Below, in pieces: positions 41,575 to 53,559 of a stretch of DNA of 64,000 nucleotides; positions within the stretch are counted from its first letter, which is position 1; each line of letters begins with the position of its first letter. This DNA comes from Cymbidium sinense (lineage: Eukaryota; Streptophyta; Magnoliopsida; Asparagales; Orchidaceae). The stretch spans positions 148,801,143-148,865,142 of the forward strand of contig CM038217.1 in assembly GCA_021442155.1 (NCBI GenBank), written 5' to 3'. Position numbers and translations under genes: made by a program. Below the pieces are notes generated by a model, which was not told the DNA's origin, did not search any database, and saw only the letters and a program-made list of their open reading frames with translations.

Positions 41575-42275
41575 AAGTGTCGGATTTCAGCATGTTTGGT
41601 ATCGTTGGAAAGATAATGAAAAATTCTACAACTTTCATAACTTTCGACTAATCGCGGTGAGTCGTAGTTTTGTAAATGTGACCAAGCCGCAAAATTAAAT
41701 ATATTGTGACAGCTGCTTAATATTGATTATTGAAAGATTTTTTTTTTAATATCAACACTCTCATTATATTCATATAAACAGTTTGAATCTTTATGTAATT
41801 AGTTGAATATTTCCTCCATTTGAATTAAACAAAACAAATAATAAACTACATTGGAATTATACAATCGAGTACATGAATGACTAAAGATAATAAATAAAAA
41901 TAAAGCAAGAGTACATGCCTACTATATAAAAAAGATAACACATCTAGTTATGTTTTGGCTATTTTTATTTGTTATCTTTACATTCACGTATTCGATATAA
42001 ATAGTTTATTATTTGTTTGTTTTGATTAATTCAAATGCGAGGAAAGATTCAACCTAATTAAATAAAGATTCAAACTCAATTTATATATAATATAATGATA
42101 TTAAAAAAATCATATATATTCAATAATCAGGCAAAAAAACAGATATATTCAATATATTTAATGTAAGTCACACATTTGTAAAAAACCGCGCCACAGCAAA
42201 GATTCGTTAAAGTCAGAATTTTTCATTATCTTTCTAACCATACAAGACGCAAATCCAACAATTTAACCCGACATG
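41575..42275. repeat. Long imperfect palindrome (~330-bp arms)
   Basis: The left arm (41575-41910) reads 'gtcggatttcagcatg', 'gaaagataatgaaaaattct', 'acaaatgtg' region, 'gattattgaaagattttt', 'gtttgaatctttatgtaatt', 'ccatttgaattaa', 'aacaaataataaact'. The right arm (about 41945-42275), read on the other strand, gives the same phrases in the same order. The centre is near 41930. It can fold into a hairpin several hundred base pairs long. It could be a foldback transposon or the product of two inverted insertions. Confidence 0.8.
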
Positions 42276-42289
42276 ATAAAAAAAAAAAA

Positions 42290-42430
42290 GCGAGCGCCAC
42301 AATATATTTAATTTTGAACTCGTAAGTCACACATTTACAAAAGCTACACTCATGACGAGATTTATCCACAATACGAAAGTAGAATTTTTCATTATCTTTC
42401 CAACCATATCAAGACGCTAAAAATTGACAG
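42290..42430. repeat. Third copy of the palindrome's outer arm
   Basis: Repeats the outer part of the right arm in direct orientation: 'aatatatttaat', 'gtaagtcacacattt', 'agaatttttcattatctttc', 'aaccatatcaagacgc'. It therefore forms a tandem partial duplication next to the palindrome. Confidence 0.75.
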
Positions 42431-43381
42431 ATATGGCCAAAAAATGACTTCCAATTTAATTTTTTAAAAAGATATTTCGACCTTTGTACGACTGTCAGCC
42501 GTCAAGATGCCTCGCTTTAGTCAATACCATGACCAGCCTATTTTTAAATTTTTTTTAAATTGCCTAATTAGCTAATTAATTTACTAAAGAAGTCTATTAT
42601 AAAAATTTCTTCTATATATAAATTGGCTCATAAAATGTCATAGCTCCATTTGATTTGACTATGAGCACCGCAAACTTGAATAGAGCCAACTCAAAATTAA
42701 AAAGGTACATAAATTAGGTGATGGTCCTCATCTAATTTTGACCAAGATAAGATTAAAATTTAAACATAATTTTTTATTATGTTTCAAATAATGTGAACTG
42801 ATATGATTTGAATTTATCCATAAATTTAAAATAATAAAAATATCTCACAATAAAGATATGACAAAATAATAAAATATTTAATTGTAATAAAAATATATAT
42901 AACAAATTAAAATTATTAATTTTGTAAGACCGTTATAATAAATGTAGATAGAGTTAGATATCCAAATCCAATTTGTTTTCCTTTTATCGCTAAGAAATAA
43001 TCAAAATTATTAAAACAAAAATGGAAAAACAAAATATTACTTTATTTTTGACATTTGAGCACATTTAATCACATATTTATACATATATTACTTGATTAAA
43101 AATTTAAACTTTATTCTCAATCTTTAATTAAGATATCTGAAAAAAAACAACTCAACATCTCCTTTTGCCCTATTACGCAAAAAAATTACAATTACAATTT
43201 TAAATTGCAATTTATCCATCCAAAAAATTTCAGAGTTATATGCAAATATTTACAGCACCCTCTTCCCAAATCCAAATGAATTCTATTGTCGGATGACCGG
43301 ATTCAGATGTAAAACCTGGTCGAGCTAGGAAGGTTCCATATAGTACGGCTCCGGTTCATTTTGCCGAACGATACCGCCTAC
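42431..43381. other. Intergenic, 3' flank of CIPK gene
   Basis: AT-rich, with no gene or repeat recognised. The part next to 43382 is less AT-rich and may be the kinase 3' UTR. Confidence 0.4.
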
Positions 43382-44797
43382 TCAAAACAAGGGACTACCT
43401 CCATAATCTCGGCCGTCGTTACCTAGGTCATAGAATCCGGTGTGATCATCGGAATTCCGAACGGCGTCACTGAATTGCTCGTCGACTCGCGGCTTGCTGA
43501 GGTTTCTCCAATCTCTTCCATCGATAGTGGTTGCGGCAGCTGCTTTTCTTTTCACTCTGGTCGCCAACCTCTCCTCCAAAACTCACTGCTCAACCTCTCA
43601 GCCTCGCTATTCCCTTTCTCTCTCACTCCACCACCATTTCCGGTGATAATCGAAGACTCCACCCACACATACCTATCCTCCTCCACGGTAGCTGCTGCCT
43701 CTTTCTCCCTTCTCGCTGACGAACTCCCAAACCTTCCTCCTCCCCTACTCCTCTCCAACACCTCCTCTCCACCGTCCCTAACCACGAACATCTGCCTCGT
43801 TGTTGTTGGATTGAAGAACCCTGACAGATCAAATCCCCCCGACATAGATATTATGTCAAATGCATTTAAATCCCTCTCATCATGTTCGCTTTCAATCTTC
43901 AAGATCCGATCCTCAATATCCTCTCGAAATCTCATTAATCTCCTCATTTTCTCCTCATCCATCCCCTTCCTAAACCACGGATCATCCAAAATCCCCTCAA
44001 TCGTAATCCGCGTCGCCGGATTCGTATCCAGCATCCGCGAAATCAGCCCATTTAGCTCCGCCGAGGTCCATCTTGGGCATCGGTATTCTCCCCTGTAAAT
44101 CTTCCGATACATCGCCATCAGATTCGGATCATTAAAAGGAAGAAACCCCGCATTCATCACAAAGAGAATAATACCGCAAGACCAGATATCTGCCTTACCG
44201 CCATCATACTCTTTTTTCAACAAGATCTCCGGCGCAACGTACGCCGGCGTGCCACAGAGCGTCCGGAAAAGGGACTGTCCATCGTATTTAACAGCGGAGA
44301 GGCCGAAATCGGAGATTTTCAGGTTATTGGATTCATCAAGAAGGAGGTTTTCGGGCTTAAGATCGCGGTGGAAGACGCCGCGGGAGTGGCAAAAGGAGAC
44401 CGCGGAGATGAGCTGGTGGAAGAGGCGGCGGGATTGGTTTTCGGGGAGGCGGCCTCGGGATGAGAGGCGAGCGAAGAGTTCACCTCCTTTGCATACCCAT
44501 GACGAAGTAGATGGTGGAGCGGGAGGCGAGGACTTCTAGGAGACGGATGATGTGGGGATGGTGGAGACGGCGCATGGCGGCGATCTCGCGCTGGATGTTA
44601 ACGGAGAGGCCTAATCGGAGAGATTTGGACTTGCTTATGATTTTGATGGCGACGCTGTGGCCGGAGCGAGTGTGTCGGGCGTAGTATACTTTGGCAAAGG
44701 CTCCTACGCCAAGTAGACGGCCGAGTTCGTAGGTTTGGAAGATAATTTTCGCAGCTGAAGTGGAAGGGGACGGCTGAGCTTCGCCGGGATCGGGCAT
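43382..44797 (-). CDS. CBL-interacting protein kinase, CIPK14-like, frame disrupted
   Basis: CIPKs are Ser/Thr kinases activated by calcineurin B-like calcium sensors. The likely start is MPDPGEAQ at 44797 (an upstream ATG at 44860 is also in frame). The kinase domain has [54 protein letters not shown] and [10 protein letters not shown]. The NAF motif [18 protein letters not shown] is followed by [13 protein letters not shown]. There is no intron, as in the intron-poor CIPK clade. Two breaks are visible. Near 44497 the frame shifts between YFVM and KGGELF, with loss of one or two bases. In the C-terminal regulatory domain, one frame runs to a stop at 43552, while the expected C-terminus ([17 protein letters not shown]) continues in another frame to the stop at 43382. 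This is either a recent pseudogene or a region with assembly indels. Confidence 0.85.
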
Positions 44798-46660
44798 TGG
44801 TTGTTGTGGTAGTTTTCTGATTGGTTCAAGTTGAAGATGGAAGGTATAAGTTTGGTGCATTGGTCTCGCGTGGGACTTTAGATTAAGCGGTGACTATTGC
44901 GCAAGCATTTTCATGCCGTGGCGTCGTTGACATCTTTTGCGCGAGGAAACAAATAAATAAATCAACTTTCAATGAATAATTATTTACCCATATATTGATA
45001 CTCTTGTTTAACCATATAACTTCTAAAATGATTCAATTAATTATTAAAATTTAAAATTTTAAACTAAAACTATAAATTTTATCTCTTTTAATATCCAAAA
45101 TCCTTCTAAATGTATTATATTCTTAATCCAATTTAAACTTATTTTAAATTCATATTTAAATCGCATTCAAAAAAAAAATGTAATTATCTTTCAAATATAT
45201 GCTTGGTTGACAAGGTGAGGATTTGTTAAGGGCGTGAGAGCGCAACGGCGGTTGATTAACTCCATCAAAGCATGAGTTCGCACACAGCGACGAACCGCCT
45301 TCCGACAGCCATAGAAAAGATAAATAAAACTCCTAACTTATTATATATACGCCAAACACATGCACCGTCTATAAGTTGTCGGCTCGTCTGGATGACCATG
45401 AATTGGGCCCTACTGTCACTCAACGGCTGGATCTTTCCTTCTTCCTTATTCAAGTCTCTCTAGAACTAACCTGCTCTACGTGATCTGCAATAATTCCTGC
45501 GACTCTTTCTTTGCTATTAAGAGCAATAACGCTTGTAATCCATAGCTTGCCTATCGACCTTTAAAGAAGGCCTTCTGTGAAAATGCCTCAAACACCTACC
45601 GTCATTAGCTCAGTTGGCAAGTTGTGAGCGCTAAACTCAAACATTCCTCATCGAAGAAGTATCAGGGAAGCGGGGCCCAAACATAAGAGCAGTTCTGAGA
45701 TTATTCATATCAAATCAACACGCATAAATGGTCGCCAAGTGAACGCCCCGACATTAAAAAAAAGCTTCTGACAACGTCGTTAAAAGCAGGCAAGAGGAGG
45801 AGGTGGCATGACTACTAAATTAATCACAATTAAAGACTGATTATTGATGATTAAATTGAAATTCATCTATTTATTTCTTGATTAGCGAATAATCTTATTT
45901 TAATTTTTTAATAATTGGACTGAAAGATTTTAATTGATTAATCATGTTAAACTAAATTAAAAATTGATCAATGAATAGAGTTAATTTGAGAGATGTAATT
46001 GATTAGTTTGATGAAGCTAAATTATGAATTTAATAATTTAATTAACTTGAGGGTTAAATCAGGTCAAAATTGACTCATGCTCATCTTGAAGTTACTCGAA
46101 TCATTGTGGGTTTATAAGGCGTATCATTCTTCAAGCCCATCGATTAATTAGCCATTTGACACAACAAGCCATCAACCAACAATAAACTTAAAGTCCGCCT
46201 CAAAAATATGTCTTTATTTCATACATTTTTCAAGTCAACCTCATAAGATATCATTCTTCAAGCTTTTAAATCATAATGATGATTGAAAGTCAAGGTAAAT
46301 AATTAAGCATGCTTTAGTGCACTCAAATTAGTTGTGTCATAGTCAAAAGCTTGCATAAACCTAATTGTATCTTTATTTTATGAGTGTGAAAAAATTTTGT
46401 ATAAACTTAATTGCTTTATGATGAGAAGAATAGCTTGCATTCACATCACTTTGCAAATCAATAATATTATGTAAATGAAGATACTCATTTTTGAAAAAAA
46501 ATTGTGTTGCTGCTAAATTTGAACGGTGTTTATTTTGCTTTGATAAATTGGTTGGCAGATGTTACTAGTTGGAACACTCTCAAAGTTATAGTTATTAGTA
46601 ATGAATGGTTGTTATTACTATAAGGACAAAACATAAATTGTTGTAGTCATTTGTAAGACT
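44798..46660. other. CIPK upstream region and intergenic DNA, no gene seen
   Basis: On the minus strand a possible TATA-like ATTTATTTATTTG lies at about 44952-44964, upstream of a GC-richer leader. The rest is AT-rich with no recognised gene. 45600-45620 resembles a tRNA A box, but no tRNA can be folded (see rejected items). Confidence 0.4.
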
Positions 46661-47240
46661 GTTAGTTCAGCTCAAAAATCGAGAATTGCTTAAAAATTGA
46701 ATCTAAATTTCGATGGGGATCGAATCGACATTCGAGAAGCTATGAACCAAAGATTTGGATCGAACTTTTTCAGTCGATCTCGGCGCACAAATCGATGAAC
46801 GAGCTCGAGATCAGATCAAATTTATCTATTATTAAAAATATTTAAATTTATATATAATAATTCTAAGTTTATAACAATAAAATTATTTCTGAAATTAAGT
46901 GTATATAATTATAACTTGTAATCTTTTAAAATAAATATAATATATTTATAAGTATACATATTATTATTTTTTATTTCATGCACTTAATTTAATTTTAAAA
47001 TTTTTAATAATTATTTTTATAAATTCACTCGATCAAAATGAGCCAATTTATTCAAATTCGAGCAAAAAAAAAAGTTGGAAATGTTTAATTCGAGTTGGCA
47101 AATCAAACGCAAACAAATGAGAGAAATTAGAAATCGAATGGTTCGATTCACGAGCCAATCTCGAGCTACTCGAAAATATTTCGAGCCAATTTCGAGTCAA
47201 CCTCAAACTGACTCGAAATCAGCTCGTTAATAATCCTAAT
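46661..47240. mobile_element. hAT-like non-autonomous element of the GAGC/CTCGA family (copy 1)
   Basis: The left end 'gttagttcagctcaaaaatcga' and inverted right end 'attattaacgagctgatt' are imperfect inverted repeats. Subterminal 'gagccaatctcgagctac', 'tcgagccaatttcgag' and 'ctcgaaat' motifs are typical of a widespread plant hAT group. The interior is AT-rich and non-coding. Copy 2 is at 47744-52359. Target duplication not confirmed. Confidence 0.6.
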
Positions 47241-47989
47241 CATTTGGATACAAACAAACTTAAAATCATAGATCCGCTTCTGAATTCTTCTTAGAGGTTC
47301 CTTATTGTTCCCAGCCGACAAAATTGCAGTTATCTCTATCAAAATAAGTTTTAAAATATTTTAATACCTTAAGTATTTGGATAAAAAAATTCATGTAATT
47401 ATTCTTTTTTAATTAATTCCGACTTTATAAAATTACATGTCAAGTGAACTGTCCATTGAGACAACGAATTGACAGAACATGTTAATTTCAATGAGAATAA
47501 GTGTTACTTTTATTTAATTTATTTTAAAATGAATAAAATTGACAATAATAACTAAAGTTTGCTTTATATTAATTTTAAAATAAATCTAATAACATTAAAC
47601 TTTATTCTGATAAATAGTTTCTGATTATCCTTTTCCATTTATTTTCCTTCGTTATGGTCGGTGCAGTGGTCGGCGGGTCCCACAATTCGTAGACGCGGGC
47701 GCTTAGGTTGGAAGAACGCTCCATCCAAATCAACTTTTTGCCAGGGCCGTTAGTTTAGCCAAATATTGATGATCATTTAAAAATTAAATCTAAATTTAGG
47801 TCATATCATAATTAAAATTGAATTAAATAAATTGAGTAGTTATACATCAAACATTTGATTGAATCTTTTTTTGAGTCAATCTCTAATTGACAGATCAAAT
47901 TAATTTGAGTTCAGATCATAATTTATTATTATTTATATATATAATATTTATAAATTTTATAATAATAAAATTATTTCTAAAATTAAACT

Positions 47990-49590
47990 CACTTTCAACC
48001 CTTTTATCTCCTGAATCTGGCGAAGGGTCTTCAGATACTTGATTGGGAGATAGATTCTCAATACTAGCCCTAGTTTTGTGATGTACTAAGTGAATTCTTT
48101 TTAGGAATCATCGGATAAAACCTTCCTCCAAATATTGGCGCTCCAAGTCCTTCACTTCAACATCACGACATGACAGCTTCTGGATATGATCCTCGAGCAA
48201 GATCAATGATAAGCGGGAGTTCTTAAAGTCTTTCACTGCTTTCAAGGATATGACATTTGCTTTCGCTTCTTACATAATAAGCTCCTTCTCAGAAAGGCGA
48301 TCATATAATGCTTTCTTCTCCAATTCAAAAGCCTTCTTCTCTGCTGCAAATGCCTTGAGTCTTTTCTCTTTCCGGCGAGTCTCTGCCCTCACCTCAATCA
48401 GGTCATCATGAGTACGCTCTACCTTCTAACATTGGAGAGAAAGAGAAGTTGACATGTTCGCTAGCTCAGTTCTACACCTAGTTAGTTGATTCTCCATAGC
48501 TATCACTTCTTTAGCCTTGGCACTCATCATTCGCTCGTACTCATCTTGCAAGTAATTTACCTTCACAAATTCAATATTTCACTCATCCAGAGCGACATCC
48601 AAATAAGCCATAAGCCCTAATGTTTGGGTTACCTACAATCAAAAAATCACAAATATTACACAAAAAAGTGAGAGAAGGAAAGAAGCAGAAAGAGAAGATA
48701 ACATACTAAATCGTCTGCTCGTTGACGTCCAGTGCATACATGATTTAATACCTCTTCAGGAATATGAGGCTTCGAGAGACGAATCCTCCCATTATGAGTT
48801 GAGATAGCTAAACTCTCAGACGCCAACTAGGGGAGAACATGATCTCCACAATATCCATAATTTTTTGACATAATTATTCCGGCGCATGTCTTCTTTTTCT
48901 TTAAAGAATAAGGATTGTTGTCACCATGACTTTGTAATGGACTTTTTAAAAGAATTTTGTGAATATGAGAAGACTTTTCATTACCTTTACTTGATCTCTT
49001 CAGTAGAAGAGCATGAGATCTCCCTCTCTGAATGGAAAGGCCAACCTTGAACATTCTATCTTTAATTATATACTTGTCAATGTGACGTAACTCATGTTGC
49101 AAGCTTCCTGCATCAGGAATACTGAGAGTTGTTAGGATTTCATTCTCTTCAATTAGTAATGGATCTGGAAGGTCGTTCAATCTTCCTCATCTCTCAAGGA
49201 CACCACATTCATTTTTCACAAAAAAAGAACCCATTAAACCAACTTCTAGATGGATCTCGTGCTGAAAATTCTATCCAAGTTTTTATACATCGATATGAAA
49301 TACGTCCCTGAGCATCACATGCGAACCTGCACATTCTGCATAAGTGCTTAATGTTCAAAGTCACACCACGCTCTCTAAAGAAGATGGTAAGACCAACAAT
49401 GATCACTAGAGCTCGAAATAAAAATTGTGACAAAGCTACACCGCATATTTTAAAAATCTCAATCGATTCAGGAGCTAAAGGGAACCGCAGTCCCACATGA
49501 AGAATTATCTCAAAAATAGTAATGTTGACTTATGGAGGAAAATGTGCCCAATCAGACTTTTTGGCAACAAGAGCCACCAACTCATTTGTG
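47990..49590 (-). pseudogene. Gag-like coiled-coil protein remnant of LTR element
   Basis: Minus-strand reading starts near 49590. It gives GLRFPLAPESIEIFKICGVA (plant retrotransposon gag-like N-terminal domain, family GLRFPLxPF), FSARDPSRSWFNGFFF, then DLPDPLLIEENEILTTLSI. A highly charged coiled coil follows near 48280-48400 (AETRRKEKRLKAFAAEKKAF, ELEKKALYDRLSEKE). Stops interrupt the coiled coil and the sequence ends at the truncation point. Confidence 0.6.
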
Positions 49591-50046
49591 AAATGAAATT
49601 TCCTATAGAGCACCATTAAAATGTCAGCTGTGATAGTGTATGATATATCATATGTAGTTGTCACGCTATTAATTTTCTTCCAGCCATCATCTATGAAAAT
49701 GCATAATAAATATGAAATAAAAAAGAGGAAAGAAAGACAAAGGTCTGAGAAATGTATAACTAACTTACCTCAATACTTGGATACATCATTTCCTGACTTT
49801 ATTACTCAGGGACAGTTTTGGATATAATCTTTCACCTACGATTTGATGAAAAATATATGCATATGTATGAGTTCACAAAACAAGCTATTTCTCTCAAATG
49901 ATACTCCGAAATTACTTGTCAGATTTTCTGAATTTTTTAAGAACGGTTCCTAATCGATGCTTCTCTGCCACCTTAGCAGTTGTCAACTGCTGAGCTATCC
50001 ATTAGAGTTTTCAAGAAAATAAATTTTCTACAGGAAAAAGTTGAAA

Positions 50047-50410
50047 CTACGGCGCTCCAAACCCGGCCGGTTGACGAGGACGGACGCCTCTCAGGAAAAA
50101 TTGAAGCCTCATCAGTATGAAACTATGAGCCATGATCACCTCCAAACTCGGTTGATCCGATGAGGACAGTTGACGTTTCTCTTGAGGGAAAATCGGAGCC
50201 TCGCCGTATGAACTACGGGCCTTGATCACTTCCAAATACGGTCGGTTCGATGACAGTAACGCTCTCTCGAGAAAAATAGAGCCTCGTCGTATGAACTACG
50301 GGTCTTGATCGCATCCAAACCCAGCCGGTCCGACAAGGATAGTTGACGTCTTTCTCCAAGGAAAACTGGATCCTCGCCGTATGAACTACGAGTCTTAATC
50401 AACAAAGCAA
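50047..50410. repeat. Tandem repeat of 83-92 bp in the LTR element
   Basis: The phrase 'cctcgccgtatgaactac' and variants start at 50107, 50199, 50282 and 50372. Each is followed by 'gatc', 'ccaaac', 'cggt', 'gatga', 'agttgacg' and 'gaaaa' in the same order. A partial unit precedes 50107. The array is clearly GC-richer than the surroundings. Confidence 0.8.
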
Positions 50411-51023
50411 ATAACCTTTTTTTCAGAAGAAAGTCAGAGCCTTGCTGACAAAAGAAAATTTTTTTATTACCCTCAGCCCCTAAACTTCTGCCGGATAATT
50501 TCTTATACATATGGAAGAAAATTATGTCTCACTTGACCCCGGGTTTATAGATCCATTGTATGGGCAAAATGGAAATAAATTTTGAGAAGAAATTTAGAAA
50601 TATTTAAATAGATTTCAAAATTTTGCACTCAAATATGTCTTTCCTTTTATAGAAGTGAAAAAAAGGAAAGAAAATAATAAATAAAAAAGAACCTAAAATT
50701 TTTTTAGCCGACGCGTTTGTGCGATGCGCGTCTCACGACATAGTTTCATACGGATGTTACCGGAGCATCTTGGGGGGTGCGGGCCGACGCATACGACTGT
50801 GCTCCCTCGAGCCGTGGGTGCCTGAGCCCACAGACTATGATCCTGACCACGCTTCGTGATTATAGCCCTGTGCACCCATGAAGATATATTCTCTCAAACT
50901 ATATCTAACACAAAAACTAATTAACCCATAGATTTCATTAACATTAAATAATTTATTATTTTTAATTATTTGTCATGTATTTTTAGATGATATAGGAGAT
51001 ATCATCCAAAAATAGGGGACAAC

Positions 51024-52023
51024 TGATATGACACTAAAAATTTCACTAGTTGAAGCACGAATCTTGATATCAAAAGCAGTGAAGCCCAATTAAATGAAGT
51101 GCTTAAAATATAATTAAAACTTTAAGATGTCAATCAGATTCCTAAATAGCTCATAAATATGGAGTGTTTATAGTCAAATTGAGCATCTTGATAAGTCGGA
51201 TCTATGAAGAGATCTCTTGATTAAAATTGCTTAAATGCTTTACATCGATGATCAAATGAATCATTTTGAGCCGTCCAATGAAGTGCTTTGAATTTTGCAC
51301 ATATTTATAGAAATGTCACTTCTCTAATATATAAATAGCTTATTATTCTTCATATGAGGTGAAATTTAAAGAGAGGAGAGCTAGGCTTAAAAAATCTCAA
51401 AGCATAATCATAATACGTCGCTCGGCCGTGCCGTCACTACTGCCAGCCACCACCGCAGTCCCGCCACCATCAACTTCTGTCGCCGGTCTGCGGTCGTCCT
51501 CGGACCCCCGTCTCATCGACCACGCCATTGGTCACTTACCACCACCGCCATGACTGCTTAACCATCACCAGGTCATTATCATTGGTCCGCGCCACCGCCA
51601 CCGTGGCCGTCGCACCATGATGCGATCATTGTTGTGCCATTGCCGTGCCGTCGTCGTCGGTCCACGACTTCTGGTGTTCGTCCACGCGGCCGTCAGCTCA
51701 TCGGTAGATCGTCGGTCACCGCCGTTTGCCACCACGGTCGCTAGATCATGGGCCGTATTCACCCGTCGCCATTCGCCGCCAAAACTTCTATACAAACTGT
51801 ACATTTCAATCTTGCGTAAAATTTCTTTATTACGGTCACGGAATCTTCGTTGTCGATTCTCCATATAATTCATTTTCTTGGGCTAGGCTGTGATTTTTTC
51901 CTCTTTTTGGATTTTTTACATAAAAATCCAGTTCTGTTCTCTTGGATATCATGTTTGGATTTCTCAAAAAGGCTATGATGTAAAATTTTATTTTACTGCA
52001 ACTAGTTTTTTTAGCACCCAACA
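51024..52023. repeat. 1000-bp LTR-like block with GC-rich core
   Basis: Begins TGATATGACAC and ends CACCCAACA. The core at 51410-51800 is rich in CCGCCACC-type codon-like repeats, very unlike the AT-rich flanks. Open frames on both strands there are composition artefacts. Confidence 0.55.
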
Positions 52024-52359
52024 ATTATAAATATTATCTTTTTAAAAATCATATATTTCTTTTATTTCATACACTCAATTTAATTTTTAAAATTTTTTAG
52101 TAATCATTTTTTATTAAATTTGAGCTAGTTCAATAAAAATGAGCCATCTTCATTCAATTGAGTCAAAAAATAAAAAAAAATTCAATTTGAGCCGACTCTA
52201 AATCAATTAGAAAATAAATGGAGATGCCTAGAAATCCAATAATTCTAAGCACAAGTCAATCCCGAACTACTCAAAAATCGAAAATCTTTCGAGCCCCTCG
52301 AATATCTTTCAAGCCGAACTTCAGCCGGCTTCGAATAGGCCCGTTAATAGCCATACTAG

Positions 52360-53038
52360 TCGCTTCTCGCGTGGTGATGCTAGTTTATTTTATGAATATA
52401 AAATCATTCTTTGCCCCCAAAAATAAAAATAAAAATCATTCATTTTCTAAACGAACTATATTTCATTTTCAAAACTATTAAAAATTCAATTTGTTTAAAT
52501 ATGGATTTAAAAGATAACCATTACGAAATGGCCAAATCAGACAGGATCATATTAGTCTAGACATTAATCACAATTAATAAGGTGTTTGTTAAAAAAATAT
52601 GGATTAAAAATTCTTATTAAAATTTAAACAATATTAAATTTATTTTAAAATAAATACAATATAAAATTTAATAAATTAATTAATAATTAGTTTAATTTAA
52701 ACATTAAGCATTGACTAAAATATTCTGATCAAATTTTTTATCAACATATCCGAAATCTTTATGTTGAGATAAGTTTATATGTTCAATAATATAAATTATT
52801 AAATTTTAAGATATCTTAACTAAATTTTATTCAAGAAATCCACATCTAAGTTTTGTTTTTTATTTCAAGTATAAGCACCTTGCAATAAATGACCCGATAA
52901 AACAAATATGACACGAACCTAATTACAAAAATCTAAGGGGACCTAAATAAAACACAAGTGTTGAAGCATTTAATATTCAATTTGGGTTCATATTAACCTT
53001 AAAACCTGAATAAAACCCATTTGTATTTTAGTTTTAAG
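52360..53038. other. Intergenic, no gene seen
   Basis: Low-complexity AT-rich DNA without recognised features. Confidence 0.4.
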
Positions 53039-53551
53039 TAGGGGTATGCATTTCTTAATTAAACCCGAAAATTCAAACTGATCCAAATTGAAATTTTGAA
53101 TTTGGATCAATTTTATAATTTTTTTTGGATTTGATAAAAATTCAATTTTCGATTTTAAGTTCGATTTTATATTACTTTAATCTAATTAAATCAAAAATAG
53201 TTAAAAGTTTAAATTTTTATTCATTTTTTTAAAAAAAATTCTAAAAAATAATTTTAATGATAAATTTTTATATTATTAATTTAATTTATTAAAAAGTTAT
53301 TTTATTTTATATGAAATAATTTAATAAAGTGATGTAATTTTTTGATTAATAATTATTATAATAATTTATATTTTCAATTTTTAGTTTTTTTTAAAATCAA
53401 ACTGAAAACCCAAAAAAATATTTCCACTTGAATCTGCTCGATTTATGTTATTAATTAAACAGATTAATTTTTTTAAATTCTGAATTTAAAACTAAATAAT
53501 TTAATAAATTTTAAAATCGATCTATTTAAATTGCCCGATTGCACACTCCTA
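53039..53551. mobile_element. hAT-type MITE with near-perfect 8-bp target duplication
   Basis: Ends TAGGGGTATGCA and inverted TAGGAGTGTGCAATCGGG are hAT-type inverted repeats. Flanks GTTTTAAG (53031-53038) and ATTTTAAG (53552-53559) match at 7 of 8 positions. The interior is AT-rich, with 'aattcaaactgatccaaatt' near one end and no ORF. Confidence 0.8.
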
Positions 53552-53559
53552 ATTTTAAG

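Larger units (their letters stand above)
47988..52023. mobile_element. Truncated LTR retrotransposon inserted in the hAT-like element
   Basis: One end is a 1000-bp LTR-like block (51024-52023, TG...CA). The other end at 47988 stops inside a gag-like coding region with no second LTR, so that side was deleted. Coding is on the minus strand. Strand of the LTR is ambiguous: a purine tract AAATAGGGGACAAC next to 51024 and a TATATAAATAGC box at about 51333 fit a plus-strand 3' LTR, whereas the gag position fits a minus-strand 5' LTR. It may be a composite of two elements. Confidence 0.6.
47744..52359. mobile_element. GAGC/CTCGA hAT-like element (copy 2), interrupted by an LTR retrotransposon
   Basis: The left part (47744-47987) matches the left half of copy 1: 'gttagtttagcc', 'aaaattaaatctaaattt', 'aataaaattatttct'. 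The right part (52024-52359) matches its right half: 'tttatttcatacactcaattta', 'aaaatgagcca', 'ttcgagccc', ending 'ggcccgttaatagcc'. The LTR element at 47988-52023 sits between the halves. A few bases of the target are missing at the left junction. Confidence 0.65.

Noticed and set aside
43442..44098. 218-codon plus-strand open frame
   Set aside because: It is the antisense shadow of the CIPK coding sequence, whose minus-strand frame carries the kinase and NAF motifs.
45601..45675. tRNA-like A-box text (TTAGCTCAGTTGGCAAG)
   Set aside because: No matching B box (GGTTCGANTCC) and no acceptor stem or cloverleaf could be formed. It may be a chance match or a very old tRNA-derived SINE.
49129..49827. 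Plus-strand open frames in the LTR element
   Set aside because: The minus strand shows the gag-like text and the plus frames have no motif.
51359..51873. Open frames on both strands in a GC-rich block
   Set aside because: They lie inside the LTR-like block, overlap on both strands and have no motif. The openness follows from CCG/CCA-rich composition.
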